Source of the DNA: PWPS01 sp964507105
GTDB taxonomy: Bacteria > Patescibacteriota > Minisyncoccia > Minisyncoccales > PWPS01
NCBI GenBank assembly: GCA_964507105.1
Contig: CAZDOR010000003.1
Location: 25,019 to 89,018 of the forward strand
Direction of reading: 5' to 3'
Length of the DNA stretch: 64,000 nt
This document shows positions 40,491 to 47,938 of this stretch, piece after piece (the stretch's first letter is position 1; each line of letters opens with the position of its first letter). The position numbers and the translations under genes were made by a program. The notes beneath the pieces are model-generated. The model saw nothing but the letters and a program-made list of their open reading frames with translations. It made no database searches and was not told the origin of the DNA.

Positions 40491-42093
40491 CTTTATTTAA
40501 GAATTCTTTAAAAAGTGGGTGTGGGTTAAACGGTTTTGATTTGAATTCCGGATGAAATTGAGTGCCGACAAAAAACGGATGATCATTCAATTCAATAATC
40601 TCAACTAAATCACTTTTTGGATTTTTTCCGGCCAATGTTAAGCCGGATTTTTTTAGTTTTTGAGAGTAATTACTATTGAATTCATATCGGTGTCGATGAC
40701 GTTCTTCAATTTTTTTCTTTTCGTAAGCCCTATGAGAAGTTGTTCCTTCCTTTATTTCACATTCATAATTTCCGAGCCGCATAGTTCCGCCAAAAAGATT
40801 GTTGTCTACCAACCTTTTTTGTTTTTCCATTATGTCGATTACCGGCTCTTGACAATTCTTATCAAATTCAGTAGAGTTTGCTGAAATACCAACAACGTTT
40901 CTGGAAAATTCAATTACAGCTAATTGTAATCCGAGACAAAGCCCCAAGAAGGGTATTTTTTTCTCTCGGCAGAATTGTATGGTTTTGATCTTTCCTTCCA
41001 CTCCCCTATTTCCGAACCCTCCGGGAACTATTACCCCGTCATACTTCTTCAAATTTTTTATTTTTTCTGGATTTTTTTCATAATTTTCTGAAAAAATCCA
41101 ATCTATATCTGCATTTACATCAACCTGCCAAGAAGCATGCCGGACAGCTTCGATGACGGATATATACGAATCGGTTAGTGTAAATTTTCCGGTTTCGAAA
41201 TATTTTCCGACTATACCTATTTTTAGGTCCTCCCCCCTACTTTCTTGTTTTTTAAGGAGTTTTTTCCAGCTGGATAAACTTTCTTTTGTGTTTTTTATTT
41301 TGAATTTCTTTAAAATTTTTTCACCCAAGTTCTCTTTTTCAAAATTAATCGGAACTTTGTATATTGAATCAACATCTGGAGCCGATATTACGAATTTTTT
41401 TTCTATATTGCAAAAATTAGATATCTTTTTTCGTCTCGGGGAATCCAATTTCGTCTTTGCTCGTCCTAAAATTATATCCGGCTGAATTCCCGCTTCATTT
41501 AATCTTCTTGATGCATTTTGAGTGGGTTTGGTTTTCATTTCTCCGATTGTTTCCGGAGTTGGCAAATAACTCACTAAAACGAAAAGAACCTTTTCAGGTT
41601 CGTTTAGTTTCATCATTCGAGCTGCTTCGAGAAAAAGTAAATTTTGATACTCTCCTATGGTTCCTCCTATTTCAATCAAGGTGAAGTCCGACCCGTCTTC
41701 TTTCCCCGCTTTTTCTATTCTTCTTATAGTCTCCTCCGGTATGTCGGGAACTACTTCTACACATCGACCATCATACCCGAGATTTCTTTCTTTTTCTATA
41801 ACCGATTTATAAACTTTTCCTGTGGTTATATAATTTTTTTTGGTAAATTCCCTATTTAAAAAACGTTCATAGTTTCCTATATCTTGATCGCACTCTCCTC
41901 CGTCTTTGGTGACAAAAACCTCTCCGTGCTCTACCGGATTCATGGTTCCCGCATCGACATTTACATACGGATCAATTTTTACTGCCGATACTTCATAACC
42001 TCTACTTTTCAAAATTCTGCCTATCGATGCAGTTGCAACTCCCTTACCGATACCGGACATAACACCGCCGGCCACGAAAATATATTTACTCAT
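40477..42093 (-). CDS. pyrG: CTP synthase
   Basis: 538 residues, full length. N-terminal amidoligase with GGVMSGIGKGVATASIG and KIDPYVNVDAGTMNP, then a class I glutamine amidotransferase with PGGFGNRGVEGKI, the nucleophile Cys in FLGLCLGLQLAV and the His/Glu pair in FHPEFKSKP. It converts UTP to CTP with ammonia from Gln. It starts 1 bp after the rplI stop, opening the long minus-strand half of the window in reverse. Confidence 0.97.
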   Translation of the reverse strand: MSKYIFVAGGVMSGIGKGVATASIGRILKSRGYEVSAVKIDPYVNVDAGTMNPVEHGEVFVTKDGGECDQDIGNYERFLNREFTKKNYITTGKVYKSVIEKERNLGYDGRCVEVVPDIPEETIRRIEKAGKEDGSDFTLIEIGGTIGEYQNLLFLEAARMMKLNEPEKVLFVLVSYLPTPETIGEMKTKPTQNASRRLNEAGIQPDIILGRAKTKLDSPRRKKISNFCNIEKKFVISAPDVDSIYKVPINFEKENLGEKILKKFKIKNTKESLSSWKKLLKKQESRGEDLKIGIVGKYFETGKFTLTDSYISVIEAVRHASWQVDVNADIDWIFSENYEKNPEKIKNLKKYDGVIVPGGFGNRGVEGKIKTIQFCREKKIPFLGLCLGLQLAVIEFSRNVVGISANSTEFDKNCQEPVIDIMEKQKRLVDNNLFGGTMRLGNYECEIKEGTTSHRAYEKKKIEERHRHRYEFNSNYSQKLKKSGLTLAGKNPKSDLVEIIELNDHPFFVGTQFHPEFKSKPFNPHPLFKEFLNKAKER

Positions 42094-42537
42094 TTATTCT
42101 TCTTCAATTTTTATTTTTACTGTGGTTTTTGCTCCGTAATCAAATTCAATCCCGACATCCCTTTCGGTTAATTGCTTTATAGGTTCATTGAGTATGATCT
42201 GTTTTTCTGAAATATCGAAACCTTCTTCTTTCATTTTTTCACTTATCTTCTTCGAATTTACCGATTGAAAAAGCTGATTTTTATCTCCGACCTTCATTTT
42301 GATGGTAAACTTTTTACCCTTTAGCTTTTCAATGGTCTGTTCAATTTTCTTCTCTTCTTTCTTCTTTCTCTCCTTTTCTTTCTCCTTTTTTTCTTCCAAT
42401 GATTTCAAAACACCTTCCGTTGCAATTTTCGCTTTATCTTGAGGAAGTAAAAAATTCCTTGCATATCCGTCAGCTACCTCCACTATTTCGTATTTTCCTC
42501 CTAATTTTTTGATATTTTCCAGTAATATTACTTTCAT
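42094..42537 (-). CDS. rplI: 50S ribosomal protein L9
   Basis: 147 residues. The N-terminal signature MKVILLENIKKLGGKYEIVE and VADGYARNFLLPQ is clear, followed by the long Lys/Glu-rich connecting helix and the C-terminal rRNA-binding domain. bL9 is reported missing in some Patescibacteria lineages, so its presence here is informative for placement. It sits 4 bp after ctpA. Confidence 0.95.
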   Translation of the reverse strand: MKVILLENIKKLGGKYEIVEVADGYARNFLLPQDKAKIATEGVLKSLEEKKEKEKERKKKEEKKIEQTIEKLKGKKFTIKMKVGDKNQLFQSVNSKKISEKMKEEGFDISEKQIILNEPIKQLTERDVGIEFDYGAKTTVKIKIEEE

Positions 42538-42541
42538 GGTT

Positions 42542-43705
42542 TTAGTTCTTTAAAATTTCAATTGCCTTATCCAATTGAGGGTCTTCTTCTTTTTCAAAAT
42601 TTTCATCGGTTATTTCAACTTCATAATCCGGAATTATGCCTTTATCCGTAATTAGAGTTCCTTCCGGAGTTACCCAGTTCGAAACAGTCACTTTAAGATT
42701 GGACATGTCCGAAAGATTTATCAGTGATTGAATTGAACCCTTGCCAAAAGAAGGTTTTCCGACAATGCGTGCCTCGTTGTGGTATCTTAAAGATTCAGCC
42801 ATTATTTCCGAGGCGGAAGCGGAGCCTTCGTTAATTAAAACAACCAATTCATGATTAAAAGTTACCGAACTGCTCTCTGCTTCATAAACGGTTTGTATTT
42901 CTCCGTCCGCCCCTTGACTTTTCACTATAACGTCACCTCGATCCAGAAAAAACTTAGCAACTTCCAGAGCGGAGTCAAGTGCGCCCCCGGGATTGCTTCT
43001 CAAATCCAAAATCATTTTGTCCTTGTTCAGAGCAGAAATTTCCGGCACTATTTTGTTGAATTCGGAAGTTAGATCTTGATGAAAATAATGTATCTGCAAA
43101 TATACTATTTCTTCCTCCAAAAGCTCCCAGTCGACGGATGGAACTTGTATCTCCGCCCTGGTCAGGTTGTAGTCATATGTTTGATTATTTCTTCCGATTA
43201 CGAGCGAAACGTCCGTTCCCTCTTCCCCCCTCATTTTATCCACGGCTTCCTCCAGAGACATTTCAACAGTTGATTCATTTTCAATCTCCAATATTATATC
43301 TCCGGATCTTATTCCGGCCCTGCTGGCGGGAGTGCCGTCCAAAGGAGAAATAACTCTCAATTCACCGTTTCTGATACCGACCTCCATTCCGACTCCTCCG
43401 TATTGACCGGAAACATCGTCAAGGAATTCCTTACTTTCTTTTTGGTCGTAAAAACTGGTATGAGGGTCATCCAGTGAATCCACCATGCCTCTTATTGCTC
43501 CGTGAACTATTTCTTCATCATCTATTTGTTCCGAATCTACGTAATTATCCTTTAGGCGATTATAGGCTTCCCAAAAAAGAGAAAAATCAAGTTCATCATC
43601 AGGGTTGGTGATTGTAGCTTCTTCGACACCGACATAATACCCCGAGGTGAATGCTACAACCAGAATAGCAGCTAGTATTAATATTTTTATAAGTTTCTTT
43701 TTCAT
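42542..43705 (-). CDS. ctpA: C-terminal processing peptidase, S41 family
   Basis: 387 residues. N-terminal anchor (about 5-24, KILILAAILVVAFTSGYYVG), PDZ domain (about 95-165, GVGMEVGIRNGELRVISPL and GDIILEIE), then the S41 core with the catalytic Ser in NEGSASASEIMAES (about 290) and the Lys in GKPSFGKGSIQ (about 315). It cleaves exported proteins near their C-termini outside the membrane. It is probably co-transcribed with rplI and pyrG. Confidence 0.94.
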   Translation of the reverse strand: MKKKLIKILILAAILVVAFTSGYYVGVEEATITNPDDELDFSLFWEAYNRLKDNYVDSEQIDDEEIVHGAIRGMVDSLDDPHTSFYDQKESKEFLDDVSGQYGGVGMEVGIRNGELRVISPLDGTPASRAGIRSGDIILEIENESTVEMSLEEAVDKMRGEEGTDVSLVIGRNNQTYDYNLTRAEIQVPSVDWELLEEEIVYLQIHYFHQDLTSEFNKIVPEISALNKDKMILDLRSNPGGALDSALEVAKFFLDRGDVIVKSQGADGEIQTVYEAESSSVTFNHELVVLINEGSASASEIMAESLRYHNEARIVGKPSFGKGSIQSLINLSDMSNLKVTVSNWVTPEGTLITDKGIIPDYEVEITDENFEKEEDPQLDKAIEILKN

Positions 43706-43766
43706 ATTCTTTGATTAGAATACCATATTTTAGCCCTTTTTTAAAGTTTTGGCTATTTCAGTTTAT

Positions 43767-44681
43767 TTACTTATTTTGTGAAAATTTTTCGATTTCTTTT
43801 AAAACCCAGTCGTCCTTTTGCCTAAAATCACAGACTACGGAATTCATTTCTTCAGACACTCTATCAATTATTGAACTTATTTTTTCGATTTCAGCAACCA
43901 GGTCGTCATTTATTTTTTCATGATTTCTTTTATAAAAATCAAGTTGATTTTGAATTTGCTTTAAGAATATTTTTTTAATTGAATTATTTTCCAGCTTTTT
44001 CATTTTTTCTCTTCCTTCATCGGGGCTTCTGTCTCGAGCACTTAAGTATTCGGCAAACTCTTCGAATAGATCGTTTGCATTTTTATAACCCAAACCGGCA
44101 GCCATCGGAATTACTGACTGTAAACGGCCGTGCGGATATTCTCCCGATTCGTCAACAAATTGACCCTGGAAATATTTTACTTGAAATTCTTTATTTTCAT
44201 CGGTTACTTTCTTGTAGCATCTTTTTAATTTTTCTTTTATCCCGGCTACGTTTAAAGAAGCATCTATAGCCAATGCACTTTTTTCTATTGATTCCGGGGT
44301 TTTGAATTCAATTATTATGTCGATTCCGTTTACAACGTCGTCAAATCGGGTTGTTCTTTGAGTAATAACCTCAATATCATCCGTTTCGAACCACCTATCC
44401 AAAAGATCAGCTAACACTATCTCCATCGCCTCGCCTCTTTTTCGGCTCATTTCCAGCTCTTTTCTTTCATCCGGAGAAAGCTCAGCATCCTTTTTTTTAA
44501 ATTTAGCTTCGGTTGATTTTAATTTCTTTTTATCCTTTTCAACTTCTTCTTCCGTATAATTTTTTAATTTTTTAAAGTGATCCAATGATATGTGATCGGG
44601 ACCGACCGAAGAAGTTATTTTCTCCACGCTCAAGTCTGTGTCTCTCTTATTCAGTTCGGGGCTTGTTTCAGGGTTCAACAT
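43767..44681 (-). CDS. Unassigned protein with a possible PD-(D/E)XK-like core
   Basis: 304 residues, not recognised. After a charged helical start there is GEAMEIVLADLLDRWF, then TTRFDDVVNGIDIIIEFK, where D..D(I)..ExK spacing resembles a restriction-like nuclease site. A C-terminal coiled coil (DDLVAEIEKISSIIDRVSEEM, part) follows. Cytoplasmic by prediction. It overlaps the MtaB gene by 14 bp. The nuclease idea is tentative since motif strands were judged only by eye. Confidence 0.65.
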   Translation of the reverse strand: MLNPETSPELNKRDTDLSVEKITSSVGPDHISLDHFKKLKNYTEEEVEKDKKKLKSTEAKFKKKDAELSPDERKELEMSRKRGEAMEIVLADLLDRWFETDDIEVITQRTTRFDDVVNGIDIIIEFKTPESIEKSALAIDASLNVAGIKEKLKRCYKKVTDENKEFQVKYFQGQFVDESGEYPHGRLQSVIPMAAGLGYKNANDLFEEFAEYLSARDRSPDEGREKMKKLENNSIKKIFLKQIQNQLDFYKRNHEKINDDLVAEIEKISSIIDRVSEEMNSVVCDFRQKDDWVLKEIEKFSQNK

Positions 44682-45903
44682 TACCGATTAAATAATTATG
44701 TTTGTAATCTACGATTTTTATATCCTCTATTTTCCCGATTTTTCCTTCGGGCAAAACGACCGCTTTTCCATTGAAAATTCTTGCTAACTTCGTTTCTTTT
44801 TTTCCTTTTTTGTAAATCAAGGCTCGAAACTTTTTTCCGACCATCTTCTGGTTATCCGCCAACCTTATTTCTTTACCGAGCTCTGTAAGTTTTCTGGATC
44901 GCTCTTTTTTTATTTTGCTGGGCATATCTTTCAGTTTAGAAGCGGGAGTCCCTTTTCTTTCCGAATATCTGGTTATGTTAATTATATGGGGTCGCGTCCT
45001 TTTTATCAACTCAATTGTTTTTTTAAAATCCTTTTCGGTTTCTCCCGGAAAACCTACTATTATATCCGTTGCAAGTAAAAAATCTTTATGTTGGTCCCGG
45101 ATTGAATCCGCAATTTCTACAAAATCTACTACGGAATGATTTCTATTCATTTTTTTTAAAGTTGAAATACTCCCCGATTGAACTGGAATATGCAGAAATT
45201 TATACAGTCTATCGTCTTTAAACAAAGAAAGAAATTCATTCATTGATTCTTTTATGTGACCGGGATTCATCATTCCCAATTTTAATTTAAAATCATTATC
45301 TATTCTTAATATTTTTTCTACCAAATTAATTAAAGAGGTTTTTTCAAGATCTATTCCGTATACTCCCAAATCCTGAGATGTTAATTGTATTTCCTTGGCT
45401 CCTTTTTTTAATTCTTCTCGTACTACCTTCACTATTTCCTTTGCCGGATAGCTATTCAATTTTCCTCTGGCTATTTTAGCACTGCAGTAGCTACAGCTTC
45501 CCAAACAGCCGGTTGAGGCCGGTATGATTACGGATGCACTCTCTTTCTTTCTTATGGTAGAAATTTTTTTTCTGACATCGGATTTTAAAGAACAGAGCTC
45601 AGACAACTTCAACCGAAATATTTCGGGGTTATTCCCTTTCATTGCAATGTCGACTTCTTTTTCCACATTTTCGTTTATCGACGGCAAACAACCCGTAATC
45701 ATAACTTTTTTATTTCTACTCTTCCATTTTTTTATTTCTTTTAAAATTTTTCTTTCCGTCTTGTTTATTATTCCGCAACTGTTTATTATTATCAGTTCAG
45801 CATTTTCCGGCTTAACGTGGTTAAGATCCCGTAAAACTTTTTTTAGGTTGCCAGTTTCCGCCTGATTTAATTTGCAGCCGTAAGTCTTTATTGCGTAATT
45901 CAT
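44668..45903 (-). CDS. Archaeal/eukaryotic-type t6A tRNA methylthiotransferase (e-MtaB, CDKAL1-like)
   Basis: 411 residues. MTTase N-domain Cys (YGCKLNQAE, NSCGI, TGCLPS), radical SAM Cys in STGCLGSCSYCSAK (about 135), and a C-terminal TRAM-like region. The radical SAM segment continues KIARGKLNSYP, SQDLGVYG, LGMMNPGHI and FLHIPVQSGS, matching CDKAL1 and the archaeal MiaB-like group rather than bacterial MtaB (which reads CTYCIIPYARG). It adds a methylthio group to t6A37, made with the tsaC product. It starts in an ATGA overlap with the nucleotidyltransferase gene. Confidence 0.9.
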   Translation of the reverse strand: MNYAIKTYGCKLNQAETGNLKKVLRDLNHVKPENAELIIINSCGIINKTERKILKEIKKWKSRNKKVMITGCLPSINENVEKEVDIAMKGNNPEIFRLKLSELCSLKSDVRKKISTIRKKESASVIIPASTGCLGSCSYCSAKIARGKLNSYPAKEIVKVVREELKKGAKEIQLTSQDLGVYGIDLEKTSLINLVEKILRIDNDFKLKLGMMNPGHIKESMNEFLSLFKDDRLYKFLHIPVQSGSISTLKKMNRNHSVVDFVEIADSIRDQHKDFLLATDIIVGFPGETEKDFKKTIELIKRTRPHIINITRYSERKGTPASKLKDMPSKIKKERSRKLTELGKEIRLADNQKMVGKKFRALIYKKGKKETKLARIFNGKAVVLPEGKIGKIEDIKIVDYKHNYLIGNVEP

Positions 45904-46544
45904 TTTAACAATATTTGTTCATTTTTATCGATTCTTTCTCTAATTTTTTTTCTAATAAATTTGTTTGTTAAGGTAATCGAATCTTTAAAATTTTGCTGGG
46001 TAGGTGATTTCTTTCCCAACCTTGTTTTGAAAGCGATTTCCGGTAACTTTTGAAATTCAAAAAGTTTTAGGTCTCGGGAAGATTCGTAGATACTTTCGTA
46101 TTTAAGAGGGAACTTCTTTTTTTTCATTATGATTAAATTCCTAATTCCGAAAAGTACTGATTTGTAAAACAGTTCGTTTTTTTTCAGTTTGAATCCATAT
46201 AATGCTGTAGAGCAATCAAAATTTATCCTTTCGAGAATTGATAAAATTGTTATTGGCGGTGGGGTGAAATTTTCAACAATTTTTTTTCCGTAAAGCGTTT
46301 TTGCAGTTAGAGACAACTCTCTTAAATAGATATCGACAGGAAAGGGAGTATTAATTTCGTTTCGCTTAAATTTTTTATAATTAAAAAAGAAAACGTTTTT
46401 AGTGTCATTCTGTTTTTTATTATTGGTTAGCACACCTATTTCCGTGTCACTGTCAACCAAATTATCACCGCGTGCTTTGGATCCGTATAAAAAAATGGAA
46501 ACGGGATCGTGTTCTTCTATTAATTTTTCTGTTTTTTTGTTCAT
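45900..46544 (-). CDS. Nucleotidyltransferase-domain protein
   Basis: 214 residues. The N-terminal 100 residues hold the MNT-type pattern FLYGSKARGDNLVDSDTEIGV (GS-x-RGD and D-x-E metal residues, opening quoted). The C-terminal half is helical and could be a HEPN-like or KNTase C-terminal domain. Substrate unknown: could be a tRNA, protein AMPylation or antibiotic target. No separate HEPN partner is adjacent. It begins the three-gene unit with e-MtaB and the 43767 protein. Confidence 0.72.
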   Translation of the reverse strand: MNKKTEKLIEEHDPVSIFLYGSKARGDNLVDSDTEIGVLTNNKKQNDTKNVFFFNYKKFKRNEINTPFPVDIYLRELSLTAKTLYGKKIVENFTPPPITILSILERINFDCSTALYGFKLKKNELFYKSVLFGIRNLIIMKKKKFPLKYESIYESSRDLKLFEFQKLPEIAFKTRLGKKSPTQQNFKDSITLTNKFIRKKIRERIDKNEQILLK

Positions 46545-46553
46545 ATATGCTAA

Positions 46554-46580
46554 ACCCCCCTTTCAAACAAAAAAGGAGGG
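46554..46580 (-). terminator. Hairpin after tRNA-Lys
   Basis: On the minus strand CCCTCCTTT / AAAGGGGGG (one G-T pair), loop about 8 nt, then TTTAG. The T-tract is weak. It would end the tRNA transcript before the nucleotidyltransferase gene. Confidence 0.5.
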
Positions 46581-46594
46581 ATTCGGAAAAATTG

Positions 46595-46667
46595 TGCGTC
46601 CGGTAGGATTCGAACCCACGACCTTCTCCTTAAAAGGGAGCTGCTCTACCAACTGAGCTACGGACGC
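46595..46667 (-). tRNA. tRNA-Lys (anticodon TTT)
   Basis: 73 nt on the minus strand. Acceptor GCGTCCG pairs with CGGACGC, the D-arm has AGCTCAGTTGGTAGAGC, the anticodon loop is CTTTTAA (anticodon TTT) in a GCTCC/GGAG stem, and the T-arm has GGGTTCGAATCC. The discriminator is A and no CCA is encoded. Confidence 0.97.
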
Positions 46668-46680
46668 ATTACCATTACCA

Positions 46681-46709
46681 ACTATATATTTTTTAAGGCA
46701 AAAAGTCAA
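46681..46709 (-). promoter_or_regulatory. Promoter of tRNA-Lys
   Basis: Minus-strand TTGACT (46704-46709), 17-bp spacer, TATAGT (46681-46686). The predicted start near 46674 lies about 7 nt before the mature tRNA 5' end. Confidence 0.78.
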
Positions 46710-46710
46710 C

Positions 46711-46740
46711 TTTAAAAACGGAGGTTGAGAAAGTCTCCGT
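46711..46740 (-). terminator. Terminator after dnaJ
   Basis: Minus-strand stem ACGGAG / CTCCGT with an 11-nt loop followed by TTTTTAAA. It lies 54 bp after the dnaJ stop and just before the tRNA promoter. Confidence 0.65.
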
Positions 46741-46793
46741 CAAAAGGCAGTTTATTGATTATTTACTTGTATAATTAACTTTAATTTTATCAA

Positions 46794-47885
46794 TCAAAGG
46801 CCCTTTTCATTCAATTTTTTTAGTAATTTCTTTTGCTCCTTATTAATTTTCTTGGGAACTTCGATATTTAAATCGATATACAAGTCCCCTCTTTTATATC
46901 CGTTTAGCTTTGGCATCCCTTTTCCTGAAAGCTTAATTCTCTTTCCGGAACTTGATCCTTTCGGTACTTTTAAGTTAATTTTTTTAATTGATCCGTCGGA
47001 TTGAAAAACGGGAATTTTTATTTTTCCTCCTAAAACTGCAAGGCTGTATGGAATATCAGTCTCGTGATAGAGGTCATCTTCTTTTCTTTTGAATTTACTA
47101 TTACCTTCAACCCTTATATTGACCAGTAGATCACCGGGAATTGTTCCGGGCCCGGCCACTTGTCCTTTGCCTGAAACTCTTAAGGTTTGCCCCGACTTTA
47201 TTCCGGCGGGTACCTTTATTTTTATTTTTTCAATTCTTTCCTCCCATCCCTTACCGTCACAGTCATCACATTCCTTTGCCGGCACTTCTCCGGATCCTTT
47301 ACATTCCGGGCAAGTTGTAGTTTGGGAGAAATTACCCAGGATTGTTCTTGTTTGCTTTTTTATTTTTCCTCGCCCCTCACATTTTGAGCAAGTTTTCATA
47401 TTCGTCCCCGGTTTCGCCCCCGTTCCATCACAAGTTTTACATTCAGCCCTTTTTTTCAGGGATTTTTTTTGTTCGGTTCCGGTAAAAGCTTCTTTTAGAG
47501 AAATTGAAATATCAATTTTTATATCTTTTCCTTTCGGTTTTTTTGACCGTTTAGCGGAGCCCTGAAACCCACCTCCGAAAAATTCTCCGAATATATCTCC
47601 CAGGTCTTCAAAATCAAAATTCGCTTGCCTGAAATCACCTTGAAAACCACCTTGTGATCCGAAACCTCTTCCTTTTTTAGCTCCGGCTTTTCCAAACTGA
47701 TCGTATCTTTTTCTTTTTTCTTCATCTGAAAGAACTTGATAGGCTTCATTTATTTTTTTGAATTTCTCTTCGTCCCCTCCCTTGTCCGGATGGTGTTTGT
47801 GAGCTTTTTTTCTATAGGCTTTTTTTATTTCTTCTTGGCTGGCATCTTTGGATACTCCCAATATATCGTAATAGTTTTCATTCAT
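46794..47885 (-). CDS. dnaJ: Chaperone protein DnaJ
   Basis: 363 residues. J domain with the HPD triad (AHKHHPDKGG, about 33), a Gly/Phe region with GGFQGDF, and a zinc domain with four CxxCxGxG repeats (CKTCDGTG, CSKCEGRG, CPECKGSG, CDDCDGKG, about 150-215), then the client-binding domain. It stimulates DnaK ATPase activity. It is separated from dnaK by a strong terminator. Confidence 0.96.
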   Translation of the reverse strand: MNENYYDILGVSKDASQEEIKKAYRKKAHKHHPDKGGDEEKFKKINEAYQVLSDEEKRKRYDQFGKAGAKKGRGFGSQGGFQGDFRQANFDFEDLGDIFGEFFGGGFQGSAKRSKKPKGKDIKIDISISLKEAFTGTEQKKSLKKRAECKTCDGTGAKPGTNMKTCSKCEGRGKIKKQTRTILGNFSQTTTCPECKGSGEVPAKECDDCDGKGWEERIEKIKIKVPAGIKSGQTLRVSGKGQVAGPGTIPGDLLVNIRVEGNSKFKRKEDDLYHETDIPYSLAVLGGKIKIPVFQSDGSIKKINLKVPKGSSSGKRIKLSGKGMPKLNGYKRGDLYIDLNIEVPKKINKEQKKLLKKLNEKGL

Positions 47886-47898
47886 TTGTTTATTTTTT

Positions 47899-47925
47899 AA
47901 AAAAAACCCCCGGAAGACCGGGGGC
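47899..47925 (-). terminator. Strong terminator between dnaK and dnaJ
   Basis: Minus-strand stem CCCCCGG / CCGGGGG, loop TCTT, then TTTTTTTT. It lies just after the dnaK stop and just before the dnaJ start, so dnaJ must rely on read-through or its own promoter. Confidence 0.85.
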
Positions 47926-47938
47926 GATCTTTGTCAAC

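Noticed and set aside
45900..46544. MNT/HEPN toxin-antitoxin pair
   Set aside because: Only the nucleotidyltransferase is present; the neighbour is a tRNA-modifying enzyme, not a HEPN toxin.
47089..47565. 158-codon ORF antisense to dnaJ
   Set aside because: It is a mirror of the dnaJ zinc-finger coding region with no start signal and an unlikely Ser/Pro/Phe-rich composition.
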